From positions 107,031 through 171,030 of the forward strand of contig NZ_JAUOPC010000015.1 of the NCBI RefSeq assembly GCF_030546805.1: a stretch of 64,000 bases of DNA, given 5' to 3'. Position numbers and translations under genes: made by a program. Source of the DNA: Cyclobacterium sp. 1_MG-2023 (GTDB taxonomy: Bacteria > Bacteroidota > Bacteroidia > Cytophagales > Cyclobacteriaceae). Each line of letters opens with the position of its first letter. The first letter of the stretch is position 1. The notes below the pieces were generated by a model. It had not been told where the DNA came from, did no database searches, and worked only from the letters and a program-made list of their open reading frames with translations. Below, one piece after another: positions 1 to 7,526 of the stretch.

Positions 1-308
1 TGGCTGTTCAAGGAGAAAACAATACCCAAACAGGCTTAGATCAAGATGGAAATATTGTTCCTATCTCCTCCAACCAAAATGGCTTGGCATTCAATACTGA
101 AACTCGGGTGTATTCCAATCAAATAACCTCATATGTGGACGCTTTGTATCGTTCGGGCCTGGTGAAAACAGATTTGTTTTTGTACCCCAATACGCCAAGT
201 ACTGAGAGTGGCGTGGTGACTTTTGATGCCTTTAAACGATCTTTAAAAGAATTTGTCGTTGATAAGGACCAAGTTAAAATAAAAATTTATTACTCTAAAA
301 TCAGATAA
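1..308 (+). CDS. C-terminal part of a DUF4270-like lipoprotein (5' end outside window)
   Basis: The reading frame is open from the left edge (first full codon at base 3) to a TAA at 306-308, giving about 101 visible residues; the true start lies outside the window. The tail reads ITSYVDALYRSG, then a predicted beta-rich stretch ending KIKIYYSKIR. That ending, a short amphipathic strand with an IYY(T/S)K-type terminus, is what I associate with the DUF4270 family of Bacteroidetes surface lipoproteins, whose function is unknown. The gene is followed closely by a strong hairpin terminator. The family call is an inference from the tail alone; that this is the end of a real gene is much surer. Confidence 0.5.
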   Translation, partial: AVQGENNTQTGLDQDGNIVPISSNQNGLAFNTETRVYSNQITSYVDALYRSGLVKTDLFLYPNTPSTESGVVTFDAFKRSLKEFVVDKDQVKIKIYYSKIR

Positions 309-323
309 ATACTAATTCTATTG

Positions 324-377
324 CTGATCCCCTTGCAAATATTCCCCAATAGGAAATTGTAAGGGGATCAGTGTTTT
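324..377 (+). terminator. Rho-independent terminator after the left-edge gene
   Basis: An 11-bp perfect stem CTGATCCCCTT (324-334) / AAGGGGATCAG (361-371), extendable by four pairs including one G-T wobble, with a large loop, is followed by TGTTTTT. It starts 16 bases after the stop codon of the left-edge gene, so it most likely ends that transcript. Confidence 0.75.
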
Positions 378-449
378 TATCCTTTTTATGCAATTGAATA
401 GGCAGTGAAACAACTTTAAAATTGGTAGGTTCTTTGTTGCTTATGGTTT

Positions 450-1286
450 TTAATCAAGCTTTTTTAACAGCAATGAAGTCCATTGGTTTCGGACTTTCTT
501 ACCTTTTAGGGTTAAGCCATGTTTTTTGGCTTTTTCACTGATGTCAGGAATGTCTGATTCATAAAAGCCACTTAATAGCAATTGCCCTCCGGCCAAAAGG
601 TGCTTGGCATAGGCTTCCATTTCATCCAAAAGTACATTCTTGTTTATATTGGCAAGAATTAGATCATAGGCTTCTTCGGTCTTCACAGAGCTGATATTCC
701 CCGTTTGCATTTCAAGTGTGTGAAAACCATTGATCTCAAAGTTTTCTTTACCATTCTCCACACTCCATTCATCAATATCAAAGGCTGTTACCCGATCTGC
801 ACCTAGCTTCATGGCCATGATCGCCAAAATTCCTGTGCCTGAACCGGCATCCATTACCACTTTACCTGTATGGTCAATTTCATTTTGCCATTCCAACATC
901 AGATAGGTGGTGGAATGATGACCTGTTCCAAAAGACATTTTCGGATTGATTACAATTTCATTTTTGTAATCTTGGAATTTGGTTGGGTGAAAAGTAGCGC
1001 GCACATATACCTTGTCTGCTACAGCAATTGGATCATAATTCTTTTCCCAAGCCTCATTCCAATTGATTTTGGCAAGAATACCTGCTTCAATATAAATTGC
1101 TGCTTCCTCCTGATACCTCGTAATGACTTCTTTCCACAGATTCTCATCCTGATCTTCCTGCGGTATATAGGCATCAAATCCCTTATCTGTTTCCAAAAAG
1201 GAATCAAAACCAATATTTGCTAATTCTGCCATTAAAATTTCCCGATACTCTTCTTTACAGCTGATTTTAAATTCCAGGTATTCCAT
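450..1286 (-). CDS. prmA: Ribosomal protein L11 methyltransferase
   Basis: PrmA methylates lysines and the N-terminus of ribosomal protein L11 in the cytoplasm using S-adenosylmethionine. The 278-residue product shows the family's signature MSFGTGHHSTT (residues 117-127), the SAM-binding motif I DAGSGTGILA (146-155), an acidic DID at the end of the next strand (170-172) and the ANINKNVLL motif near 212. The N-terminal ferredoxin-like part (1-100) binds L11 in the family. I start at the ATG at 1286, giving MEYLEFKISC; the frame stays open for 15 more codons upstream but these look non-coding and would begin in an AT-rich stretch. It lies in the same orientation as tpiA but is separated by 278 bp including a palindrome, so it is probably transcribed separately. 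Confidence 0.93.
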   Translation of the reverse strand: MEYLEFKISCKEEYREILMAELANIGFDSFLETDKGFDAYIPQEDQDENLWKEVITRYQEEAAIYIEAGILAKINWNEAWEKNYDPIAVADKVYVRATFHPTKFQDYKNEIVINPKMSFGTGHHSTTYLMLEWQNEIDHTGKVVMDAGSGTGILAIMAMKLGADRVTAFDIDEWSVENGKENFEINGFHTLEMQTGNISSVKTEEAYDLILANINKNVLLDEMEAYAKHLLAGGQLLLSGFYESDIPDISEKAKKHGLTLKGKKVRNQWTSLLLKKLD

Positions 1287-1421
1287 TGTTTGGATTTTTT
1301 TAATTTGAAATATATAAAAATGCCCCGGCAAGTCAATGCCTGGGCAATTCTCTTTTAACCCGAAATAGGCAAAGGTTCTTCTAGATTTTGCTGAAATCGC
1401 TTAAAAATCATTCACTTCGTT

Positions 1422-1470
1422 GCTGTTTTAATTTCACCATAGCGATGCTATGCTAAAACATCAAAACAGC
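1422..1470. repeat. Large imperfect palindrome between prmA and tpiA
   Basis: The outer arms GCTGTTTT (1422-1429) and AAAACAGC (1463-1470) are perfect complements, and an inner CATAGC..GCTATG pair sits at the centre (about 1438-1451), with only partial pairing between. It lies downstream of tpiA, so it may act as its terminator, but the long two-part structure without a T tract looks more like a dispersed intergenic palindromic repeat. No second copy is present in this window. Confidence 0.5.
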
Positions 1471-1564
1471 CTGGTTTTCTTGCGATTGCAACACTCCCTG
1501 GTAATGTTCAGGACAGGCATCACAAATACTAATGCATAATCCGGATTTAAATAAAGATTGGTAC

Positions 1565-2326
1565 TTAGAAAGATTTTGCTATGTCAACAAAGTCTCGGGA
1601 TTTTAATGAAGCACCGCCTATTAAACCTCCATCTACATCTGCTTTAGAAAAAATTTCTTTTGCATTGCTGGGTTTACAGCTTCCTCCATATAAAATAGAA
1701 ATTTCTTCAGCAACAGCTTCTCCATATTTGGAAGAAAGATGCTTACGGATAGCAGCATGCATTTCTTGTGCTTGCTCCGAAGAAGCGGTTTTACCTGTTC
1801 CAATTGCCCAAATTGGTTCGTAGGCAATGACTAATTTTTTTATTTCATCTTCGCTAAACCCAAATAAACTTTCGGTAAGCTGAGCTTTTACATAGTCTTC
1901 ATGTGTGTCTGCCTCTCTGATTTCCAAAGGTTCGCCACAACAGAAAATTGGTGTCAAGTTATTTGAAAGCGCCTGTTTGGTTTTTTCAGTCAACAATTCA
2001 TTGCTCTCGTTGAACAAGGATCTTCTTTCACTATGTCCAATGATAACGTATTCAGCACCAAATGAAGCGAGCATGGCTGCTGATGTTTCTCCGGTATAGG
2101 CACCAGCCTCTTTGTCAGAGCAGTTTTGAGCACCTAGCGCAATGCTGTCTACTCCTGCAATAAGTTTTTTAACGCCATGTAAATGTACAAAAGGAGGATT
2201 CAATATGACCTTAACGTCCTTAATTGGCTCGTCTTTTATCATGTTTACTATTTCAGAAGTAAGTTTTTGGCCTTCTTCAAGTAAGCAGTTCATTTTCCAG
2301 TTTCCTGCAACAATTTTTTTTCGCAT
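1565..2326 (-). CDS. tpiA: Triosephosphate isomerase
   Basis: TIM interconverts dihydroxyacetone phosphate and glyceraldehyde 3-phosphate in glycolysis and gluconeogenesis. The 253-residue protein has the usual length and all active-site landmarks: AGNWKMN with Asn9 and Lys11, the catalytic His98 in GHSERR, the catalytic Glu170 in AYEPIW, the flexible loop 6 following it, and the phosphate-gripping LYGGSCKPSN and GGLIGGASL segments near the C-terminus. The start is the ATG at 2326 giving MRKKIVAGNWKMN; the longer open frame upstream runs through recX and is not plausible. It is divergent from recX with 73 bp between the start codons, so the two share a regulatory region. Confidence 0.96.
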   Translation of the reverse strand: MRKKIVAGNWKMNCLLEEGQKLTSEIVNMIKDEPIKDVKVILNPPFVHLHGVKKLIAGVDSIALGAQNCSDKEAGAYTGETSAAMLASFGAEYVIIGHSERRSLFNESNELLTEKTKQALSNNLTPIFCCGEPLEIREADTHEDYVKAQLTESLFGFSEDEIKKLVIAYEPIWAIGTGKTASSEQAQEMHAAIRKHLSSKYGEAVAEEISILYGGSCKPSNAKEIFSKADVDGGLIGGASLKSRDFVDIAKSF

Positions 2327-2346
2327 GATATTTCTATTTAGATTTA

Positions 2347-2354
2347 TATATTTG
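2347..2354 (+). promoter_or_regulatory. Candidate -7 promoter element for recX
   Basis: TATATTTG matches the Bacteroidetes -7 consensus TAnnTTTG exactly and lies 45 bases before the recX ATG, within the 73-bp tpiA-recX divergent gap. I do not find a clear TTTG at the expected -33 distance, so this is a half-supported promoter. Confidence 0.35.
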
Positions 2355-2399
2355 GTCAGGATTATCCCGTTAATATACCAAAAGCTAAAATTACGTAAA

Positions 2400-2915
2400 A
2401 TGTCAGTTCCAGAAAAAGGAAATTCGGTTTCAGGTTCAAAAAAGAACAATAGCTATTCAAAAGCTTTAAAAAAAATAGCTGCTTATTGCGCCTACCAAGA
2501 GCGAGCTATTTCTGAAGTTGTGACCAAGCTTGGTGAAATCGATTTAGAGGAAGATGAGAAAGATAAAATTCTACAAAATTTATTAACCCAGGATTTTATC
2601 AATGAAAAGCGATTTGTGAGAAGTTTCGTTAAAGGTAGATTTAATTTGAAACGTTGGGGAAGAGTTAGGATTCGACAAGAACTTAAAATGAGAGGAATCT
2701 CTGATCAATTGGTTCAGGAAGGGCTAGATTTATTGCAGCCTGAAGAATACTATGATACCTTGCTTCACCTAGCAGATCGGAAGTGGAAGCTTACCAATGA
2801 GAGCGATGTGTACAAAAAGAAATCCAAAGTTGGGCGATTTTTGATATTTAGAGGCTTCGAATCGGATCTTGTTTGGGAAGTGGTGGAGCAGATGGAGACT
2901 AAAGATGGGCTTTAG
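2400..2915 (+). CDS. recX: RecX-family regulatory protein
   Basis: RecX proteins bind RecA filaments and modulate homologous recombination. The 171-residue product is nearly all helical and has the three-helix RecX repeat pattern: KIAAYCAYQERAISEV (about 25-40), the LLTQDFINEKRFVRSFV segment (about 62-78) and RRIRQEL-like WGRVRIRQELKMRGI (about 85-100), followed by a third repeat in the C-terminal part. The length fits the family. The chosen ATG at 2400 gives MSVPEKGN; the frame is open further upstream only because it is antisense to tpiA. Its 3' end overlaps the convergent downstream gene by 17 bp. Confidence 0.85.
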   Translation: MSVPEKGNSVSGSKKNNSYSKALKKIAAYCAYQERAISEVVTKLGEIDLEEDEKDKILQNLLTQDFINEKRFVRSFVKGRFNLKRWGRVRIRQELKMRGISDQLVQEGLDLLQPEEYYDTLLHLADRKWKLTNESDVYKKKSKVGRFLIFRGFESDLVWEVVEQMETKDGL

Positions 2916-3543
2916 TTTTAAACCTGTCCCCTGACTCTTGGGGCATGACCTCCAAAACATTGGCAATAACTAGTTTTACCAGTGTTTTGGAGGCAATGTA
3001 AACCGGGATCCGGGCCATGTTCATAAACTCTTTTAAGGTAATGTATGGTTGATTGGCCAAGGCCTTCATTAATAATTCTTCTTTTTTCCCGTATTTGAAA
3101 ATGACATTGTTCGAATTATTTTTCCTCTTCATAATTTCCCACATTTCCCGGCTGGCTTGAATGCTTCTGTCAGCTACTCTGACATAGGCTTTTTTCTTTT
3201 TTCCTTCGCGCAAATAATGAGGTGCTGAAGCACTTTTGTCTATTTTGTAAATGGCTACACCCTTTTTTTGGTTGAGCGCCTTCACGGTGCAGGTAAGCTT
3301 TATTGGAGGGTGAATCAATTCTTTGATGGCCTTGTCCATTGCATAGACTTCTTCCTCAATGTGACGTTGACCACTTACCGTTCCATCATCGTCAACACCA
3401 AGTAATAGATGACCTCCATCAGTATTCGCCATCGCTATGATTTCTTTGACGATCTTTTCCGGATGAGCTGCTTTCTTTTTAAATTCTACATGCAGGCCTT
3501 CTCCTTTTCGAGCTAGTTTCGTAATGTCCTGAATGGTGGTCAT
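2899..3543 (-). CDS. AlbA_2 / Schlafen-type putative DNA-binding protein
   Basis: The 214-residue protein begins with an AlbA_2 (Schlafen AlbA_2) domain: GEGLHVEFKKK (about 14-24), EIIAMANTDGGHLLLGVDDDG (about 34-54) and a later KAYVRVADRS strand. This family occurs in putative transcriptional regulators and ATP-binding proteins of unsettled function. The C-terminal part (about 150-214) is helical, KKEELLMKALANQPYITLKE, and could be a winged-helix. The start codon lies 8 bp after the preceding gene's stop and that gene abuts uvrB, so the three are probably one transcript. The last 17 bp overlap the 3' end of recX on the other strand. Family call good, function unknown. Confidence 0.8.
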   Translation of the reverse strand: MTTIQDITKLARKGEGLHVEFKKKAAHPEKIVKEIIAMANTDGGHLLLGVDDDGTVSGQRHIEEEVYAMDKAIKELIHPPIKLTCTVKALNQKKGVAIYKIDKSASAPHYLREGKKKKAYVRVADRSIQASREMWEIMKRKNNSNNVIFKYGKKEELLMKALANQPYITLKEFMNMARIPVYIASKTLVKLVIANVLEVMPQESGDRFKTKAHL

Positions 3544-3551
3544 TTTTTTCT

Positions 3552-3992
3552 TTATTTTATCAATACTGCAAGTCCAACCCTAATGCCTATCGCTTTTCGT
3601 TGAACATAATAATCTGTCATGCCTTCCAGGCGCATCCTATAGCTTAAATTATAGGTGTACCCGGCTCCAAGTCCGAGGTCTGCTCCATTTCCCAACAGTG
3701 CACGTGCACGAAGAAATACAGGTTCTAATGGGTAATATCTTAAGCCGGCTGTTACCTGATTTGGATTGTTGATATTGTATTCATAACCTCCGGAAAAAGA
3801 CAATTGGTGCAAGTAGAAATAGTTGATCTCAGCACCAAATTGTGCCCTTTCTAATAGCTTATTCAAATCAGTCCTTATTAAATCAGCTCCCGTGCTAATC
3901 AAAAAACTACCACCTGCTTGTTGAGCTTCCAGTTGCCCTATATTTAATATAAATACTCCTGCAATAAGTACAATGCATTTAATTATTTTCAT
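3552..3992 (-). CDS. Small predicted outer-membrane beta-barrel protein
   Basis: The 146-residue product starts with a signal peptide (MKIIKCIVLIAGVFILNIG, cleavage probably after LEAQ around residue 24) and continues as short alternating strands rich in aromatic residues and glycine, such as YLHQLSFSGGYEYNI, VTAGLRYY and LGLGAGYTYNLSY. This is the pattern of a small outer-membrane barrel, but I cannot name a family. Its start codon directly abuts the uvrB stop codon (3992/3993), implying co-transcription and possibly translational coupling with a DNA repair gene to which it has no obvious link. Confidence 0.7.
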   Translation of the reverse strand: MKIIKCIVLIAGVFILNIGQLEAQQAGGSFLISTGADLIRTDLNKLLERAQFGAEINYFYLHQLSFSGGYEYNINNPNQVTAGLRYYPLEPVFLRARALLGNGADLGLGAGYTYNLSYRMRLEGMTDYYVQRKAIGIRVGLAVLIK

Positions 3993-6029
3993 TTATTTAC
4001 CAAGGTTTATAGTCTCCAGTCTTTTCTTGAGTCCCATCCATTCATCTCGTAACCTAGCTGCTTCCATAAAGTTCAGTTCCTTGGCAGCAGCTTCCATCCT
4101 TTTTTGGGTTTGGGTGATTAGTTTTTCAAGTTTTTCCCTACTTAAATATTGAATCACCGGATCTGCGGCCACATCCATTTCTTCCGGATTATTTTCCACA
4201 TATACTTTGGCATTTCGTTTACTGTCGGCAACTTTGGTTTGCCCCATAATTCTGTCATGTGACTTGATGACAGTTTTAGGAGTTATGCCATTTGCTTCAT
4301 TATAAGCATGTTGTTTAGCTCTCCTTCTATTGGTTTCATCAATGGATAATCGCATGCTCTCAGTGGTTTTATCTGCATACATGATTACCTTTCCCTCGGC
4401 ATTCCTTGCTGCTCGGCCAATGGTTTGAACCAAGCTCCTTTCATTTCTTAAAAAGCCTTCTTTGTCAGCATCTAAAATGGCTACCAAGGCCACTTCAGGT
4501 AAGTCTAAACCTTCTCTCAATAAATTTACCCCCACCAGTACATCGAAAACCCCTAGCCTGAGTTCTCTTAATATTTCCACCCTGTCTAAAGGTTTTACCT
4601 CGGAATGGATGTAGCGTGATTTCACACCCACCTTGGCCAAATACTTGTCCAACTCTTCTGCCATTCTTTTGGTAAGGGTGGTCACCAATACCCTGAAACC
4701 ATTTTTTATGGTTTGGTCGATCTCATCCAATAGGTCATCGATCTGATCGGCGCTAGGTCTAACTTCAATAATGGGGTCAAGAAGTCCTGTAGGACGGATG
4801 ATCTGCTCAATAACAACACCTTCAGACTTATTGAGCTCATAGTCCCCAGGGGTAGCACTTACGTAAATGACTTGATTCGTAAGGGATTCAAATTCATCAA
4901 ATTTTAAAGGCCGATTATCCAAAGCAGAAGGAAGCCGGAAACCATAGTCTACCAAGTTGGTTTTCCGGGATCTGTCCCCACCCCACATGGCCCTTACCTG
5001 AGGTAAGGTGACATGGCTCTCATCAATTACCATCAAGAAATCATCGGGGAAATAATCTAAAAGGCAGAAAGGCCGAGTTCCGGGCAGTCTCCTATCAAAG
5101 TACCTTGAATAATTCTCCACTCCGGAACAATAACCCAGCTCCCTAATCATCTCCAGATCAAATTCCGTTCTTTCTTTAAGCCTTTTGGCTTCCATCAGTT
5201 TCATGTCCCGTTCAAAGGCAGCTACTTGTGCAACCAAATCATCTTGAATTTCATGAATGGCGGTGTCTATCACATCCCTTCCGGTGACAAACAAATTAGC
5301 AGGGAAAATGCTGATGATTTTTTCGTCAGATAGTTTTTTCCCACTCACTGGATCTACTCTCTGAATGGCTTCAATTTCATCCCCCCAGAAGAATATCCGA
5401 TAAGCAAAATCTCCGTAGGCCACAAAAATATCTACCGTATCCCCCTTTACTCTAAAAGTCCCTCTGGTAAAATCTCCTGAGGTTCTGCTGTAAAGGACTT
5501 CCACCAATTTGAACAGGAATTGGTTTCTCGGGATTCTGTCCCCTTCTTGAACTCTTATAACATTTTTACCAAATTCATCGGGGTTTCCTATACCGTAAAT
5601 ACAAGAAACGGATGCCACAACGATTACATCTCGTCTACCGGACAGAAGGGCAGAAGTAGCCGAAAGTCTTAGCTTTTCAATTTCTTCATTAATTGAAAGG
5701 TCTTTTTCTATATAGGTACTACTGGTGGGAATAAATGCCTCGGGCTGGTAGTAGTCATAATAACTGATAAAATATTCTACAGAATTGTTGGGGAAAAACT
5801 GTTTGAATTCTCCATACAATTGCGCGGCCAATGTCTTGTTATGACTCAGTACCAAAGTGGGCTTTTGTACCTCCTGGATCACATTGGCTACAGTAAAAGT
5901 CTTTCCTGAACCGGTTACTCCTAATAAGACTTGAGAGGGTTCGGCAGAATTGATGCCTTCTACTAGGCTTTTGATGGCTTTAGGCTGGTCACCCGTTGGG
6001 ACATAATCTGAAATAATATTGAAGCTCAT
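3993..6029 (-). CDS. uvrB: Excinuclease ABC subunit B
   Basis: UvrB is the damage-verifying helicase of nucleotide excision repair, handed to the lesion by UvrA and recruiting UvrC. The 678-residue protein has the family length. Visible are the Walker A GVTGSGKT (37-44), the beta-hairpin region [12 protein letters not shown] (about 91-102), the DESH Walker B in [12 protein letters not shown], helicase motifs [16 protein letters not shown] and QTIGRAARN, and a C-terminal UVR domain ([19 protein letters not shown], about 635-670) that contacts UvrC. The ATG at 6029 gives [19 protein letters not shown], the expected N-terminus. It heads a run of abutting genes (beta-barrel protein, AlbA_2 protein) and lies 57 bp after the DUF4105 gene. 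Confidence 0.97.
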   Translation of the reverse strand: MSFNIISDYVPTGDQPKAIKSLVEGINSAEPSQVLLGVTGSGKTFTVANVIQEVQKPTLVLSHNKTLAAQLYGEFKQFFPNNSVEYFISYYDYYQPEAFIPTSSTYIEKDLSINEEIEKLRLSATSALLSGRRDVIVVASVSCIYGIGNPDEFGKNVIRVQEGDRIPRNQFLFKLVEVLYSRTSGDFTRGTFRVKGDTVDIFVAYGDFAYRIFFWGDEIEAIQRVDPVSGKKLSDEKIISIFPANLFVTGRDVIDTAIHEIQDDLVAQVAAFERDMKLMEAKRLKERTEFDLEMIRELGYCSGVENYSRYFDRRLPGTRPFCLLDYFPDDFLMVIDESHVTLPQVRAMWGGDRSRKTNLVDYGFRLPSALDNRPLKFDEFESLTNQVIYVSATPGDYELNKSEGVVIEQIIRPTGLLDPIIEVRPSADQIDDLLDEIDQTIKNGFRVLVTTLTKRMAEELDKYLAKVGVKSRYIHSEVKPLDRVEILRELRLGVFDVLVGVNLLREGLDLPEVALVAILDADKEGFLRNERSLVQTIGRAARNAEGKVIMYADKTTESMRLSIDETNRRRAKQHAYNEANGITPKTVIKSHDRIMGQTKVADSKRNAKVYVENNPEEMDVAADPVIQYLSREKLEKLITQTQKRMEAAAKELNFMEAARLRDEWMGLKKRLETINLGK

Positions 6030-6086
6030 CTGGTTTTTTAAATTATATACCTACAACGCTTGATTGGTATTGAATAGTTTGATGAT

Positions 6087-7307
6087 TCAGCTTCTTTTCC
6101 TTAAATAGCTGAACCGGTCAATGTTATAGTATAGGAAATTTGTCCTAAGAATAACGATCAACAATAGGGGCAAAATACTGGGATGGAATGATTGAAAGCC
6201 CAATAACCAAACCACCAAAGCCAAATCGGCCAAAATCATTGCGACTAATAGTAGTTTTTTCAAAATCGCTTTATTGGGTTTTTTGATCAATAAATAACTG
6301 ATATACAAATGACCCGGAAATGCCCAAAAGAGGTTCCAATTGTTTTTGGTTTGAGAATGCGCAGTGAAAAACCAAAGAAATACAAGCAATACTCCCAACA
6401 ATCCCAAAATGGTGAAGAGGCTAATGTCAAAACCTTTGATCAAACGTTTTTTCTTAAAACCAATAAAGGTTAAAATACCAACAAGGATCGCAAATACCCA
6501 AAAAATCACATAAGGATTAACCAAATTAATCTTATTTTCCGATGTTTCTGGGAAGTCGTAAACGGTGTTGGTTCGGCTCACCAAAGGTCTTTCCGGTCCA
6601 TCTCCTATAATTGTAGCACTTCCAAACGATGCCTCTAAATAATCTGGAAGAAAGGCTTTTTCTGCCTCAGTAGCTTCCCTGTCGATCACTGCACCCAAAG
6701 CAAGATCTATGCCTAAATCAGACCAAGGAAGGGGGTAAACATACTCGTCAATTAAATTCCTAAAAGTCTTTTCATCCGTTTCAGTAGGGTAATTCCATTT
6801 CAATGATTGGCCCAAAACACTTTCTAACATGTCGGTAATTCTGGTAGCACAATTGTCAAAGAAGAAATCATACCTGTATTTCCTGTTTTCGGGCTGGTAG
6901 TTGTTTTGCAAAAAAGCCACAACTGCCTGGCTTTGTTCAGGGGATAGGTTCAATTCCTGCTCCCGGACATTTCGTTTGAAATAATTGTATTCCCTCAAAA
7001 AATTGGCTGTGGTAGTCAATGACAATTGGTAATCCAAGGTGCGTCGAATAAACTTAATATAGAAAAATGGCGTGTTAAAATCGAAGGTTCCATAATTGAA
7101 AACCAGATCCTGTCCACTTTCTAATTCTACTATCCGAATGGCACTGTGGCCAAATATGGAGTACAACTCATCTCCGGGGTCACAGGTAAGCAGGCTTATT
7201 TTGTACGTTACAGCAGAGGCGGGCACTGTGGTAAAAAAAGCTAGGAACAAAAAGATACCCAAATAGAGCGTTTTTCGGAAGTTGTGCTTGAGAATTTCTA
7301 ATGGCAT
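6087..7307 (-). CDS. DUF4105 (Lnb N-terminal domain-like) membrane protein
   Basis: The 406-residue protein has a signal peptide or first membrane segment (about 13-32), then a periplasmic domain of the DUF4105 type: LLTCDPGDELYSIFGHSAIRI (about 40-60), FNYGTFDFNTPFF, and a later YRYDFFFDNCATRI with conserved Asp-Asn-Cys. The GHSAIRI histidine and the NC dyad resemble a papain-like fold active site, which is what the related Lnb N-terminal domain shows. The last 130 residues contain four or more membrane helices separated by short loops. Function in Bacteroidetes is unknown. It precedes uvrB by 57 bp in the same direction and may be co-transcribed. Confidence 0.8.
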   Translation of the reverse strand: MPLEILKHNFRKTLYLGIFLFLAFFTTVPASAVTYKISLLTCDPGDELYSIFGHSAIRIVELESGQDLVFNYGTFDFNTPFFYIKFIRRTLDYQLSLTTTANFLREYNYFKRNVREQELNLSPEQSQAVVAFLQNNYQPENRKYRYDFFFDNCATRITDMLESVLGQSLKWNYPTETDEKTFRNLIDEYVYPLPWSDLGIDLALGAVIDREATEAEKAFLPDYLEASFGSATIIGDGPERPLVSRTNTVYDFPETSENKINLVNPYVIFWVFAILVGILTFIGFKKKRLIKGFDISLFTILGLLGVLLVFLWFFTAHSQTKNNWNLFWAFPGHLYISYLLIKKPNKAILKKLLLVAMILADLALVVWLLGFQSFHPSILPLLLIVILRTNFLYYNIDRFSYLRKRS

Positions 7308-7526
7308 AATATTAAATGCAGTATGGGGAAAATATCAGATTACCTTACAAATTTAAAGTAATATTTGAGTTATCCTGATATCCGTTTTCTTTAAATAAAA
7401 GGCTTATTGATTCGTTTGTTTTTGCGGTTTAAAGCGATATAAAAGAAGTTTATATTAGTTTATTTGGATTATATATTTTGAAAATTAATGTAAAATCACT
7501 ATTTTAATTAATTATTCATTTTTGTT

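Noticed and set aside
870..1223. 117-codon plus-strand frame over prmA
   Set aside because: It is antisense to prmA, whose motifs are all intact; the product is a Phe/Ile-rich shadow sequence.
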